From positions 124,001 to 188,000 of the forward strand of contig NZ_AUIW01000004.1 of NCBI RefSeq assembly GCF_000423905.1: DNA of 64,000 bases. Reading direction: 5' to 3'. This DNA comes from Thermus antranikianii DSM 12462. GTDB lineage: Bacteria > Deinococcota > Deinococci > Deinococcales > Thermaceae. Positions 32,294-40,005 of this stretch are shown piece after piece. Below the pieces are notes generated by a model. That model searched no databases, had not been told where the DNA came from, and was given only the letters and a program-made list of their open reading frames with translations. The translations under genes and the position numbers were made by a program. Within the stretch, counting starts at the first letter, position 1; each line of letters begins with the position of its first letter.

Positions 32294-32367
32294 TGGGGTG
32301 TCGTCTAACGGCAGGACAGCGGACTCTGGATCCGCCGGTCGTGGTTCGAGTCCACGCACCCCAGCCA
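32294..32367 (+). tRNA. tRNA-Gln (anticodon CTG)
   Basis: 74 bases with encoded CCA. Acceptor TGGGGTG pairs with CACCCCA; U1-A72 is typical of bacterial tRNA-Gln. Anticodon arm GCGGA, loop CTCTGGA, TCCGC gives CUG. T-arm GTGG-TTCGAGT-CCAC. It reads CAG codons. Confidence 0.96.
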
Positions 32368-32373
32368 AAACCT

Positions 32374-32448
32374 GGCCCCATCGACTAGTGGTTAGGTCAC
32401 CGCCCTTTCAAGGCGGCGGCGGGGGTTCGAGTCCCCCTGGGGTCACCA
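32374..32448 (+). tRNA. tRNA-Glu (anticodon TTC)
   Basis: 75 bases with encoded CCA, 6 bases after tRNA-Gln. Acceptor GGCCCCA with TGGGGTC. Anticodon arm CCGCC, loop CTTTCAA, GGCGG gives UUC. T-arm GGGGG-TTCGAGT-CCCCC. It reads GAA (and GAG by wobble). Confidence 0.96.
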
Positions 32449-32469
32449 GAAGCAGTCCGAGCCGCGCAC

Positions 32470-32545
32470 GGCCCCATCGTCTAGAGGCCTAGGACACGGC
32501 CCTCTCAAGGCCGAGACGGGGGTTCGAATCCCCCTGGGGTCACCA
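32470..32545 (+). tRNA. tRNA-Glu (anticodon CTC)
   Basis: 76 bases with encoded CCA. Acceptor GGCCCCA with TGGGGTC. Anticodon arm CGGCC, loop CTCTCAA, GGCCG gives CUC. T-arm GGGGG-TTCGAAT-CCCCC. It is close in sequence to the neighbouring Glu tRNA, suggesting local duplication and anticodon change. It reads GAG, the preferred Glu codon here. Confidence 0.96.
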
Positions 32546-32623
32546 GATGCGGCTCGGATTGCTTTTTCATCCGGCTGAAGCTTGCCTTGACTTGCGCCCG
32601 GGGGTTGGGGGAAACTGGGTAAG

Positions 32624-32644
32624 CTATACCCCCGCTAGGTATAG
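32624..32644. promoter_or_regulatory. 21-bp inverted repeat in the trxB promoter region
   Basis: CTATACC (32624-32630) and GGTATAG (32638-32644) form a perfect 7-7-7 operator-like palindrome, about 33 bases before the trxB start. Either half resembles a -10 box (TATACC, TATAGG), so a bound regulator would cover the promoter. The rest of 32546-32677 is the trxB leader with AAGGAGGAGG before ATG. Confidence 0.5.
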
Positions 32645-32677
32645 GGGGGTGTAACCTGGACGAAGGAGGAGGGATCC

Positions 32678-33652
32678 ATGGAGTTCACCCTCACGGGGCT
32701 TGCGGGAAGCGGCGAAAAGGAGGAGCGTTACGACGTGGTCATCATCGGCGGCGGGCCTGCGGGCCTCACCGCGGGGATTTACGCCGGACGGGCCCAGCTC
32801 AAGACCGTCATCCTGGAAAAGGGTCTTCCCGGTGGGCAGATCGCCCAGACCGACGAGGTGGAGAACTACCCCGGTTTCCCCGAGGGCATTTCCGGGCCGG
32901 AGCTGGCCAGCCGAATGGTCCAGCAGGCGGAGAAGTTCGGGGCCAGGATCGTCATGGACGAGGTGCTGGGCCTCGAGGTCCAGGACGGGGGTTTTCTGGT
33001 GCGGGGGTTTGAGCGCTCCTACTTCGGGCGCGCGGTCATCATCGCCACCGGGGCCAATCCCAGGAAGCTCGGGGTGCCCGGGGAGGAGAGGTTCTATGGC
33101 CGGGGGGTATCCACCTGCGCCACCTGCGACGGCTTCTTCTACCGCGACAAGGAGGTGGTGGTGGTGGGGGGTGGGGATGCGGCGGTGGAGGAAGGGCTTT
33201 TCCTCACCAAGTTCGCCCGCAAGGTAACCCTTGTCCACCGCCGGGACGAGCTGAGGGCCAACAAGGTGGCCCAGGCTCGGGCCTTCCAGAACCCCAAGAT
33301 GCACTTCCTCTTCTCCCATATCGTCACCGAGGTCCTGGGGGAGGATCAGGTAACGGGGGTGCGCCTTAAGAACCTGAAGACGGGGGAGGAATACGTCTAC
33401 CCCACGGATGGAGTCTTCGTCTTCATCGGCCACGAGCCCAACACCGCCTTCCTCAAGGGGGTGGTGGAGCTGAGGCCCGACGGCTACGTGGCGGTGCGGG
33501 ATGAGGTCTTCACCTCGGTGCCTGGCATCTTCGCCGCCGGGGATGTGGCGGACCCCATCTACCGCCAGCTCACCACCAGCGTGGGGGCGGGCACCCGGGC
33601 GGCCATGATGGCGGAGCGCTACCTGGCGGAGGCCCATGAGAAGGTGAGTTAG
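32678..33652 (+). CDS. trxB: Thioredoxin reductase
   Basis: 324 residues, two dinucleotide-binding domains. [20 protein letters not shown] binds FAD (residues 18-37), [13 protein letters not shown] carries the redox-active Cys-Ala-Thr-Cys, [17 protein letters not shown] binds NAD(P)H, and [18 protein letters not shown] closes the FAD site. The 16-residue N-terminal extension before the FAD motif is slightly longer than usual. Strong ribosome site AAGGAGGAGG; leadered mRNA. It may reduce the CGPC protein at 23415 or a thioredoxin elsewhere. Confidence 0.95.
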   Translation: MEFTLTGLAGSGEKEERYDVVIIGGGPAGLTAGIYAGRAQLKTVILEKGLPGGQIAQTDEVENYPGFPEGISGPELASRMVQQAEKFGARIVMDEVLGLEVQDGGFLVRGFERSYFGRAVIIATGANPRKLGVPGEERFYGRGVSTCATCDGFFYRDKEVVVVGGGDAAVEEGLFLTKFARKVTLVHRRDELRANKVAQARAFQNPKMHFLFSHIVTEVLGEDQVTGVRLKNLKTGEEYVYPTDGVFVFIGHEPNTAFLKGVVELRPDGYVAVRDEVFTSVPGIFAAGDVADPIYRQLTTSVGAGTRAAMMAERYLAEAHEKVS

Positions 33653-33660
33653 GGCTTGGG

Positions 33661-34896
33661 GTGCGGGGCCTGGGGCTTTGGGGGCTTTTTCTTTGGGGTT
33701 TGGGCCTGGCCCAGGCTTCCATCCTTTACCTTCCCCTGGACGACCGTCCTCCCAACTGGGGCCCGTGCGCCTGGGAGCGGGTGGCCTGCCCTCCCCGGGA
33801 GGTCTACCGGGGGCCTGAGGGGGCCGATCTTGCCGCCTTAGGGGCCTGGCTTTTGGCGAGCCCGGGGGAAAAGCTGGTGGCCAGCCTGGACGCCCTGGCC
33901 TACGGCGGGCTTCTCCAAAGCCGCCACCTGGCCCTGCCGGCGGAGGATGCCCTGGCTCGGCTTGCACCCCTGCTGGCCTGGAGGGTTCGTTACGGAGGGG
34001 AGCTTCTCCTTTTCGGGGTGGTGCCCCGTTGGGACGCCACCCAGCGGCAGAGAAACCGGGCGGTCCTCGAGGCCTTGGCCTCCTGGCCGGGGCTTCCCGG
34101 GGTTTATCTGGAGGCGGTTTGGGACGATGCCCTGCGCAACTCCCCCGCCCCCAGAGAGGCTAAGGCCCTTCCCTACCCTAGCCGGCCCGGGGCGGACGAG
34201 GCAGGGCAGGTGCTTCTCCTAAGGGCCTTTAGACCAGGTCTAAAGGTCGCCGTGGTCTACGAGGAGGAGGCCCTGGCGGAGCGCATCACCCCTTATGAGG
34301 GGATTCCCTTGCGGGACACGGTGAGGGGGGTGTTGCAAAGCGCCCTGGCTATGGAGGTTTCCCTGGAAGGGAGGCCGGACCTGGTCCTTTACGTCTACGG
34401 GGGTGGGAATCCCAGGAGGGCTGTCCGCCACCTCCTTGGCCTCATGTCCCGCTTCCCCGTGGCCCTGGCGGATCTTTCCCGGGTGAACCGGGGGGATCCT
34501 GGGCTCATGGCTTACCTGCTGGGCCTCGGGCTTTACCCCCGCCTTGCCTCCTACGCCTCCTGGGGTACCCCGGCCAACAACCTGGGAAGCGCCCTGGCCC
34601 AGGGAGGGCTTTTCCTGAAGGACCCGGAGGCGCGGCTTAGGCGCCTGGCCGAGGCCTACTTCGCCCACTGGTGGGGGGAGGTGGGCCGCCCTTGGGCAAG
34701 GACCCGTTTCCCCGAGCCCCTGCCCCCGGAGGCCCGGGGGGTGGCGGCTCTTTGGCCGTACCTGGAGCTGGAGGGGTACCGGGTGGACCTCGAGGGCCTG
34801 CGCTTCCCCTGGGATCGATCCTTTGAGGCCGAGGCCCGCTTGGGTTTGACCGCCCTTGCCCTTGAGTTTGGGGGTAGGGCCCGGCCCACGTGGTAG
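33661..34896 (+). CDS. DUF4127 family exported protein
   Basis: 411 residues with a signal peptide (GLFLWGLGLAQA). LYLPLDDRPPNWG, LVASLDALAYGGLLQSRHL, GVVPRWDATQ, VYGGGNPRRAV and SYASWGTPANNLGSALAQG are the DUF4127 hallmarks. The function of the family is unknown; it is often found near cell-envelope or glycoside genes. It starts with GTG 8 bases after trxB and may be read from the same mRNA. The 58 bases after it, up to glmS, show nothing. Confidence 0.85.
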   Translation: MRGLGLWGLFLWGLGLAQASILYLPLDDRPPNWGPCAWERVACPPREVYRGPEGADLAALGAWLLASPGEKLVASLDALAYGGLLQSRHLALPAEDALARLAPLLAWRVRYGGELLLFGVVPRWDATQRQRNRAVLEALASWPGLPGVYLEAVWDDALRNSPAPREAKALPYPSRPGADEAGQVLLLRAFRPGLKVAVVYEEEALAERITPYEGIPLRDTVRGVLQSALAMEVSLEGRPDLVLYVYGGGNPRRAVRHLLGLMSRFPVALADLSRVNRGDPGLMAYLLGLGLYPRLASYASWGTPANNLGSALAQGGLFLKDPEARLRRLAEAYFAHWWGEVGRPWARTRFPEPLPPEARGVAALWPYLELEGYRVDLEGLRFPWDRSFEAEARLGLTALALEFGGRARPTW

Positions 34897-34954
34897 GGCG
34901 AGGGGCGTTGTGGCCCCAAGCTGGCGGCGGTGTTCCTGAACCCGGTCCGCTAGC

Positions 34955-36769
34955 CTACTCCACGGTGACGCTCTTGGCCAGGTTCCTGGGCTGGTCCACG
35001 TCCCGCCCCAGGAGGACGGCGATCTCGTAGGCCAGAAGCTGCAGGGGCACCACGCTCACGATGGGGGCGAGGAGGGGGTGGACCTCCGGCACGTAGAGCA
35101 CATCCTGGGCCAGTTTTGGGATCTCCGCATCCCCCTCGGTGGCGATGGCGATCACCCTGCCTCCCCGGGCCCGCACCTCCTGGATGTTGGAGAGGGTCTT
35201 CTCGTAAAGAGGCCCCCGGGTGGCCAGGACCACCACCGGCAGGTGCTCGTCGATCAGGGCGATGGGCCCGTGCTTCATCTCCCCGGCGGGGTAGGCCTCC
35301 GCGTGGATGTAGCTGATCTCCTTGAGCTTCAGGGCGCCCTCATAAGCCGTGGGGGCCTGCACGTGCCGGCCCAGGAAGAGGAAGTCCTGGGCCTGGTGGT
35401 ACTTCTCCGCCAGGTGGGCGATGAGGGGACGCTTTTCAAGAACTTCCTCCACCAACCGGGGAAGCTTGCGCATCTCCTTGAGGAGGCCTTGGGCCTTTTC
35501 CTTGGGGAGGATCCCCCTCCTTCGGCCAAAGTGGACGGCCAGCATGGCCATGGCGGCAAGCATGGCGATGTAGGCCTTGGTGGAGGCCACCCCGATCTCG
35601 GGGCCCGCATGGATGTAGAGCACGTCCTCCACCTCCCGGGTGATGCTGGAGCCCTTGGCGTTGATAACCCCCAGGGTCCTGGCCCCCTTGGCCTTGGCTT
35701 CCCGGATGCCCTCCAGGGTGTCTATGGTTTCCCCCGACTGGCTGATGGCGATGGCCAGGGTCTTTTCGTCCACCACGGGATCCCGGTAGCGGTACTCGCT
35801 GGCCACGTCCCACTCCGTGGGGATGCGGGCCAGGGCTTCCAGGAGGTACTTCCCGTACCAGCCGGCGTAGGCGGCGGTGCCGCAGGCGATCACGTGGATG
35901 CGGTCGATGGCCAGGGGGTCCAGGCCAAGGCCGAGCTCCACATCCCCTTCCTCCTCCCTGAGGCGCCCTCCCAGGGTGTTTTCCAGGACCCAGGGTTGCT
36001 CGTAGATTTCCTTGAGCATGTAGTGGGGAAAGCCTCCTTTCTCGGCGGCCTCGAGGGTCCAGTCGATCTCCACCACCTCCCGGGGCAGGGGATGGCCCTC
36101 GAGGTCCGTGACCGCCACCTCCTCCCGGGTGATGCGGGCCAGGTCCCCGTCGTGCAGGAAGATGACCCGGCGGGTGTAGGGAAGGAGGGCGGGTACGTCC
36201 GAGGCCAGAAAGTTCTCCCCCTCCCCCAGGCCGATCACCAGGGGGCTCACCGTGCGGGCGGCCACGATCTCCTGGTGGTCCTCGTGGGCCACCACCACCG
36301 CGTAGGCTCCCCGCACCTCCTTCAGGGCTTCCCTCAGGGCCTGGAAAAGGTCCCCCCGGTACTTCTCCTCTATGAGGTGCGCCAGGACCTCCGTGTCGGT
36401 TTCCGAGGCGAAGCGGTGCCCCCGCGCCCTTAGAGCCTCTTTAAGCTCCAGGTAGTTCTCGATGATCCCGTTGTGGATGACGGCGATCTTGCCGTCCTCT
36501 GTGGTGTGGGGATGGGCGTTGGGGTCGGTGGGGGCTCCGTGGGTGGCCCAGCGGGTATGGCCGATGCCCAAAGGCCCCTCCAAGCGCTCCTCCTTCAGGG
36601 CGCTTTCCAGGGCGGAAAGCTTCCCCGAGCGCTTCACCACCTTAAGCCCTTCCGGGGTCCTTACCGCCACCCCGGCGGAGTCGTATCCCCGGTACTCCAG
36701 CCTCCTAAGGCCATCTATGAGCACATCCGTGGCGTTGCGAAAACCGATATAGCCTACGATTCCACACAT
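34955..36769 (-). CDS. glmS: Glutamine--fructose-6-phosphate aminotransferase (isomerizing)
   Basis: 604 residues. The N-terminal Cys2 nucleophile is in MCGIVGYIGFRNA; LGIGHTRWATHGAPTDPNAHPH and VIHNGIIENYLELKEAL complete the glutaminase domain. The isomerase half has two SIS domains (AYAGWYGKYLLEALARIP, IAISQSGETIDTLEGIREA) and the C-terminal DQPRNLAKSVTVE with the conserved Lys-Ser-Val-Thr-Val-Glu end. It makes glucosamine-6-phosphate, the first step to UDP-GlcNAc for wall synthesis. AAAGGA lies 6 bases before ATG. The long leader carries a glmS ribozyme. Confidence 0.98.
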   Translation of the reverse strand: MCGIVGYIGFRNATDVLIDGLRRLEYRGYDSAGVAVRTPEGLKVVKRSGKLSALESALKEERLEGPLGIGHTRWATHGAPTDPNAHPHTTEDGKIAVIHNGIIENYLELKEALRARGHRFASETDTEVLAHLIEEKYRGDLFQALREALKEVRGAYAVVVAHEDHQEIVAARTVSPLVIGLGEGENFLASDVPALLPYTRRVIFLHDGDLARITREEVAVTDLEGHPLPREVVEIDWTLEAAEKGGFPHYMLKEIYEQPWVLENTLGGRLREEEGDVELGLGLDPLAIDRIHVIACGTAAYAGWYGKYLLEALARIPTEWDVASEYRYRDPVVDEKTLAIAISQSGETIDTLEGIREAKAKGARTLGVINAKGSSITREVEDVLYIHAGPEIGVASTKAYIAMLAAMAMLAVHFGRRRGILPKEKAQGLLKEMRKLPRLVEEVLEKRPLIAHLAEKYHQAQDFLFLGRHVQAPTAYEGALKLKEISYIHAEAYPAGEMKHGPIALIDEHLPVVVLATRGPLYEKTLSNIQEVRARGGRVIAIATEGDAEIPKLAQDVLYVPEVHPLLAPIVSVVPLQLLAYEIAVLLGRDVDQPRNLAKSVTVE

Positions 36770-36782
36770 ATAACATCCTTTG

Positions 36783-36806
36783 GGGTGGCCAAGCGCTTGG
36801 CCACCC
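36783..36806. promoter_or_regulatory. 24-bp perfect palindrome beside the glmS ribosome site
   Basis: GGGTGGCCAAGC is followed directly by its reverse complement GCTTGGCCACCC. In the glmS mRNA it would fold as a 10-bp stem with a GCGC loop, ending 1 base before the AAAGGA ribosome site. It could act as an RNA hairpin that limits ribosome entry or shields the 3' product of ribozyme cleavage, or as a DNA operator. Confidence 0.6.
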
Positions 36807-36995
36807 AGAACCTCCTATCCCTTCGCCCTGCCCCGCGGTTGTCCCTGAAGAGGGCTTTCCCTTGGGGCTTTTCTCAGGCGGGCGGGGCGGGCACACCCCG
36901 GGCGGCATCCGCGGATTCCTCGACCTTTCCCGGTTTCCCGGTTATCCCCTTCTCGGGGTCCGCCACCTCGTCAGGCCTTTTCGGCCCCCTGCGCT
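36807..36995 (-). ncRNA. glmS ribozyme (glucosamine-6-phosphate-activated self-cleaving RNA)
   Basis: Read on the minus strand: a GCGC start preceded by A (predicted cut between 36995 and 36994), a P1 hairpin (GGCC, GAAAA, GGCC), TGACGAGGTGGCGG, two small inserted hairpins (CCCC/GGGG, and CCGG-GAAA-CCGG), then TCGAG, TCCGCGGATG and CCGCCCGG. This order and these blocks match the known core of glmS ribozymes (UUGACGAGG, UCGA, CGGCGGAUG, UCCCGG). The helix usually written GGAGG/CCUCC is GGCGG/CCGCC here, a compensatory change. It lies in the leader of glmS, as expected. 3' hairpins (P3, P4) are only approximately placed. Confidence 0.85.
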
Positions 36996-37055
36996 TCCCG
37001 CCTTCCTCCTTCCTGGCTGATTTTTTTCCTCCCTCCCACCCCCCTCCTTCGGCGG

Positions 37056-37061
37056 AGTATA
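37056..37061 (-). promoter_or_regulatory. -10 box of glmS
   Basis: TATACT on the minus strand, giving a predicted start near 37049 and a leader of about 280 bases that contains the ribozyme and the palindrome. The first 54 bases before the cut site are purine-rich. No good -35 box was found. Confidence 0.55.
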
Positions 37062-37084
37062 GCAAAACCTTAAGGCCAAAAGGC

Positions 37085-37114
37085 TTGACAAGGTCTGGGT
37101 GAGGCTTTTATGAT
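37085..37114 (+). promoter_or_regulatory. Strong promoter of slpA
   Basis: TTGACA (37085-37090) and TATGAT (37109-37114) with an 18-base spacer. The predicted start is about 126 bases before the slpA ATG. The nearby minus-strand glmS box makes this a divergent promoter region controlling two cell-envelope genes. Confidence 0.8.
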
Positions 37115-37120
37115 ACCAGC

Positions 37121-37165
37121 GGACGCAAGGCGAAAGTTCTTTCTTAGAAGCAAGGTCTTGCGTCC
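37121..37165 (+). promoter_or_regulatory. Hairpin at the 5' end of the slpA leader
   Basis: GGACGCAAG (37121-37129) and CTTGCGTCC (37157-37165) form a 9-bp perfect stem at the extreme 5' end of the predicted mRNA. 5'-terminal stems of this kind stabilise abundant mRNAs, and a long leader is known for Thermus slpA. The remaining leader to 37246 includes AAGGA before ATG and nothing else recognised. Confidence 0.6.
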
Positions 37166-37246
37166 CGGAAGGCACCCTTTGGGGAGGAAACGCGGCAACT
37201 CGCCCAAAGCGGAGCTTCCGAAACCCTAAAGGGGGTGTAAGGAAGT

Positions 37247-39928
37247 ATGAAGAAAAGGCTAGTCATGCTACTGGCGGGGCTTTTGACCGTGCTCTCCATG
37301 GGCTTCGGTCTAGCCCAGTTCTCCGACGTGCCCGCCGGGCACTGGGCCAAGGAGGCGGTGGAGGCCCTGGCGGCCAAGGGGATCCTCGTGGGCTTCCCCG
37401 ATGGCACCTACCGGGGCAACGAGACCCTCACCCGCTACCAGGCGGCCCTCATCATCTACCGCCTCCTGCAGCAGATCGAGGAGGAGCTGAAGGCCAAGGG
37501 TGAGTCCCCCACCATGCAGGCCATGTCCTCCGAGGACATCGAGGCCCTGAAGAACGCCGTGCAGGAGCTGGCCGCGGAGCTTGCTGCCTTGGGCGTGCGG
37601 GTCTCGGCCCTCGAGGACAGCGCCGCCACCAAGGAGGACATCGCCCGCCTCGAGGCCATGATCCAGGAGCTCAAGGCCCAGCCTGCTCCTGAGCCCGGCA
37701 TGGACGCCGCTGCGCTTCAGGACCTGGCCGACCGGGTGGAGGCGGCCTCCATCGCCGCCGACACTGCCCTGGCCCAGGCCCAGCAGCTGGCCGAGCAGCT
37801 GGATGCCTTGGCCCAGGATGTGGAAGGGGTGAAGGGCGACCTGGCTTCCCTCCAGACCCAGGTGGAGGCCAACGCCCAGGCCATCCAGGCCCTCAATGAG
37901 CTCGCCGTCCTCCTCAACCAGGATGTCCTCTCCCTGCAGGACCGGGTGACCGCCCTGGAGAAGGGCTTGGCTGACTTGCAGGGGATTGACTTTGAGCAGT
38001 TCGCCTCCAAGGAGGATGTGGCTGCGGTGCAGGAGTTCGCCGCCGCCCTCCGCTCCGACTTGGTGGGGCTCTCCGAGAAGGTCTCCAAGCTCGAGGGCCA
38101 GGTGGCGGAGCTCTCCAAGGTGCAGTACACCATCTCGGGGAGCCTTACCGCCACCTACGGGATGAAGACCCTTGCGGGCACCAACTTTGATATCGACCGT
38201 CTCTTCTCCACGCCTTTCAGCACGGGGGTCTTTGGGGCAAGTCAGGTGGCTTCTTCCGTTATCCTTGAGGACGTCGCTTCCGCCAACCTTTCCAGCGGCT
38301 CCCTGAGCCTCACCTTAGGGGTGAAGAACACCGCTCCTGCCGCCACTGGCGTTGCGGTTTCCGAGGCGAGCGCGGTGGTCCAGGTGCCCGTGGCCTTTGG
38401 TACATCCTTTAGCGCTGCGCCCACAGTCCGGGTCAACGCCGCCACCGTGCGGGGTAGCGTGGACGGCCAGGCCTTCTCCGTGGCCTACAGCCGCGCGGCC
38501 AGCAGCTTCAAGTTCAACGATTACCTCTTCGTCAACGACAGCGATCCCGCGGGCCGCGAGACCCGCCAGGGGGTGGTGGCCACCTTCACGGGGAGCAAGC
38601 TGCCTCTGACGCCTACGGTGACGGTAGTAGCTGGGGTGAGCGACACCGCTGACAACGGTGGTGGTGGCGGGAACCTCCAGGGCAACTACTTCGGCTTCCG
38701 CTTCGCCACCAAGCCCATTGCTGGCCTGGACCTGGCCCTGAGCTACGCGGCCAACAACGTCAACCCCTCCCGCTCTGCCCTTGGCCTGGACGGCACCTTC
38801 AAGCTGGGCGATTTCTCTGTGAAGGGTCTCTTCGTTACCTCCAAGGTGACCAACATTGGTGGTTACTTCCGGGACTACTTTGACCCCGCTGTGGCTGACT
38901 GGGCCTACTACGTCCAAGCTGAGGCTAAGCTGGGGCCTTTGGGTCTCAAGGCAAACTACCGGGCCATTGACCCCCAATACGCCAACGGCGTGGCGGGGAT
39001 GTCTGGTAGCCACCTGGCCTACTATGGAGGCCTGGGAGGCTTCCAGTCACCGGCTCCCTACCCTGCTAATCAGGAAGGCTTGGGGGTTGAGCTTTCGGCC
39101 GACTTAGGGCCAATCAGCCTTGCTGCGAAGGGGGATAGCTCCACTACCTATCCCTACACGGGTGGCCCAAGCAGCACTAGCCTTGGGGTTTCCGCTAATA
39201 CCCGTCTCTTTGCTGGGTTTAGCCTTAAGGCCGCTTACGATACTTCCTACACTGGAACTGGTTACTTTAGCCTTACCACTCAAACGGCCTCTACGGTTAC
39301 CGCCACCCTGCAACACGATGGCGGAGCCAAGGACGCCCTGGTCAAGGACCTTAACCTGACCTTCCAGGGTACTTACAACACCATTACCAACGTCTTTGGC
39401 CTCACCGCCCACGCCACCTACAAGCTGGGGCTTGGTCCCATCAGCCTGGACCGCATCCTTGCCCGCTATGCGGATCCCGACCTGAACGTTGCCAACGACC
39501 AGACCCTGAAGGGCGGCCTCCAGGCCTCCTTGGACCTTGGTGGCTTCCTGCCCTTCAAGCCCAAGCTCACGGGCGAGGTGGCGGCCCGGCAGACCGGGGG
39601 CGCGGGCGGCACGGAGGAGCTCAAGTGGGGCGTGGGTCTCTCCCTGGGCGAGTTCCTCTTCCCGGGCTCCAGCGCCGAGGTGCGCTACGCCCAGTACCGG
39701 GCAAGCAATGTGACCAGCGTGGCCGTAGGCGTGAATGACCATGCCTTTGCTGCGGACAAGGACCGGATTTACTCCGACCCTGGTGCTAACAGCGGTACCC
39801 TTGCCGGCTTCAACGTCACCTGGCGCTACTACGACTTCCGCGTGGACTACGGCGAGTACCTGTTGGATCGGTCTGGCGGTCCGGACCACGCCCGTACCTT
39901 CCGCGTGACCTACACAGTGAACTTCTAG
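37247..39928 (+). CDS. slpA: S-layer/outer-envelope protein SlpA (SLH domain plus beta-barrel)
   Basis: 893 residues. Signal peptide ([17 protein letters not shown]), one SLH domain at about 25-75 ([38 protein letters not shown]), which binds the pyruvylated cell-wall polymer, a long coiled-coil (about 95-300) spanning the periplasm, then a beta-rich C-terminal domain (about 300-893) ending in the aromatic YTVNF typical of outer-membrane barrels. This is the main Thermus surface protein, tying the outer membrane to the wall. Codon use in 38600-39350 is somewhat less GC-rich than in the N-terminal part, as if the surface-exposed region evolves faster. Confidence 0.93.
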   Translation: MKKRLVMLLAGLLTVLSMGFGLAQFSDVPAGHWAKEAVEALAAKGILVGFPDGTYRGNETLTRYQAALIIYRLLQQIEEELKAKGESPTMQAMSSEDIEALKNAVQELAAELAALGVRVSALEDSAATKEDIARLEAMIQELKAQPAPEPGMDAAALQDLADRVEAASIAADTALAQAQQLAEQLDALAQDVEGVKGDLASLQTQVEANAQAIQALNELAVLLNQDVLSLQDRVTALEKGLADLQGIDFEQFASKEDVAAVQEFAAALRSDLVGLSEKVSKLEGQVAELSKVQYTISGSLTATYGMKTLAGTNFDIDRLFSTPFSTGVFGASQVASSVILEDVASANLSSGSLSLTLGVKNTAPAATGVAVSEASAVVQVPVAFGTSFSAAPTVRVNAATVRGSVDGQAFSVAYSRAASSFKFNDYLFVNDSDPAGRETRQGVVATFTGSKLPLTPTVTVVAGVSDTADNGGGGGNLQGNYFGFRFATKPIAGLDLALSYAANNVNPSRSALGLDGTFKLGDFSVKGLFVTSKVTNIGGYFRDYFDPAVADWAYYVQAEAKLGPLGLKANYRAIDPQYANGVAGMSGSHLAYYGGLGGFQSPAPYPANQEGLGVELSADLGPISLAAKGDSSTTYPYTGGPSSTSLGVSANTRLFAGFSLKAAYDTSYTGTGYFSLTTQTASTVTATLQHDGGAKDALVKDLNLTFQGTYNTITNVFGLTAHATYKLGLGPISLDRILARYADPDLNVANDQTLKGGLQASLDLGGFLPFKPKLTGEVAARQTGGAGGTEELKWGVGLSLGEFLFPGSSAEVRYAQYRASNVTSVAVGVNDHAFAADKDRIYSDPGANSGTLAGFNVTWRYYDFRVDYGEYLLDRSGGPDHARTFRVTYTVNF

Positions 39929-39944
39929 GCTCCCCAGGCTTAGG

Positions 39945-39975
39945 CCCCCGCCCTTCGGGGCGGGGGTTCTTTTTC
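39945..39975 (+). terminator. Intrinsic terminator of slpA
   Basis: CCCCCGCCC pairs with GGGCGGGGG around a TTCG tetraloop, followed by TTCTTTTT. It starts 16 bases after the slpA stop, fitting a highly transcribed single gene. Confidence 0.93.
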
Positions 39976-40005
39976 CCTCCCCAACCTCCCCCTAAACTGA
40001 GGGGG

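Noticed and set aside
32624-33967. Long open frame opposite trxB
   Set aside because: Shadow frame; TrxB on the plus strand has full motifs and a strong ribosome site.
35078-36433. Long open frame opposite glmS (451 codons)
   Set aside because: High-GC DNA produces long frames antisense to real genes; it mirrors GlmS codon bias, has no recognisable motif, and would conflict with an unmistakable GlmS.
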